In this document: one piece after another, positions 63,949 through 64,000 of the stretch
Layout: each line of letters begins with the position of its first letter
Position numbering within the stretch: the first letter of the stretch is position 1
Translations under genes and position numbers: made by a program
DNA from: QHXM01 sp032160705
GTDB taxonomy: Bacteria; Acidobacteriota; Blastocatellia; Pyrinomonadales; Pyrinomonadaceae
Reading direction: 5' to 3'
Assembly (NCBI GenBank): GCA_032160705.1
Contig: JAVHVE010000056.1
Location: 40,260 to 104,259, forward strand
Length of the DNA stretch: 64,000 nt
Notes under the pieces: model-generated
What the model was told of the DNA's origin: nothing
The model's database searches: none
Seen by the model: the letters and a program-made list of their open reading frames with translations, nothing else

Positions 63949-64000
63949 ATGTCCCAAACATCGCTTGAGCCGGTGGAAAACCGGCTGCTCGCCATGCTTC
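63949..64000 (+). CDS. Crp/Fnr-family regulator, N-terminus only
   Basis: ATG 63949 has AAAAGGAGG 12 bases upstream and a TATAAT further up. The 17 visible codons read MSQTSLEPVENRLLAML, like the start of the neighbouring Crp-type protein (NQLLAALPGNVY). Truncated by the window edge. Confidence 0.6.
   Translation, partial: MSQTSLEPVENRLLAML

Noticed and set aside
63019..64000. Crp gene as part of the transposon
   Set aside because: GC-rich like the core genome and lies outside the right end and its TATGT flank.

Overview
The window looks like a GC-rich, Gram-negative-type soil bacterium, most likely an Acidobacteriota of the Blastocatellia/Pyrinomonadales kind. This is inferred from gene content: delta-60/Calx-beta/DUF4214 surface protein, S46 peptidase, DUF4097 proteins, paired ECF sigma/zf-HC2 anti-sigma genes, GAF-PAS kinase, selA. 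No rRNA or other marker fixes the taxon. The spacers carry many heptamer-built inverted repeats with a shared loop core.

Layout. 1-2.8 kb: 3' part of a delta-60 repeat protein. 3.1-12.5 kb: two giant minus-strand proteins of unknown function in one operon. 13.1-20.0 kb: a compact minus-strand six-gene cassette in the order membrane protein, CHAT protease-NTPase-TPR protein, metallothionein-like small protein starting Met-Gly, 234-aa unknown, QueC-like PP-loop enzyme, ASCH protein. It sits on the 3' side of a tRNA-Asn gene, with short tRNA-like remnants between. It recalls Qat and other QueC-containing defence systems but lacks their usual partners. 21.2-54.2 kb: core genome, with an esterase, class A PBP, tmRNA (ssrA), murI-rph, a SET-domain protein, lipoprotein, sensor kinase, selA, csp, S46 peptidase, M23 peptidase, two sigma/anti-sigma pairs, a flippase-like membrane protein, MaoC hydratase, nrdR, hsp20, lon, a lytic transglycosylase, comM, two DUF4097 proteins and dcd.

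54.165-62.888 kb: an AT-rich 8.7-kb element inserted 6 bp after the dcd stop codon. Its ends are inverted (19 of 24 bases identical, TCTAGGTTCG / TGTAGGTTCG). They carry several copies of a ~15-bp motif, four close-packed on the left and three spaced on the right, and are flanked by TATGA / TATGT. This is the architecture of Tn7-like/Mu-type transposons, but no intact transposase is inside. The cargo, all on the plus strand, is a HEAT-repeat protein, a second-type enolase, a PTS Enzyme I-like protein lacking the HPr-binding domain, a small unknown protein, and a trypsin-NACHT-HEAT protein of the bacterial NLR type. An enzyme that makes PEP beside one that takes phosphate from PEP, both beside a NACHT sensor/effector, suggests an undescribed PEP-linked immune module. 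63.0-64.0 kb: two Crp/Fnr-type regulator genes facing away from each other.

The best candidates for undescribed systems are the transposon-borne enolase/Enzyme I-like/NACHT module and the CHAT/metallothionein/QueC/ASCH cassette. Both calls are inferences from gene context and motifs; nothing in the sequence alone proves defence activity.
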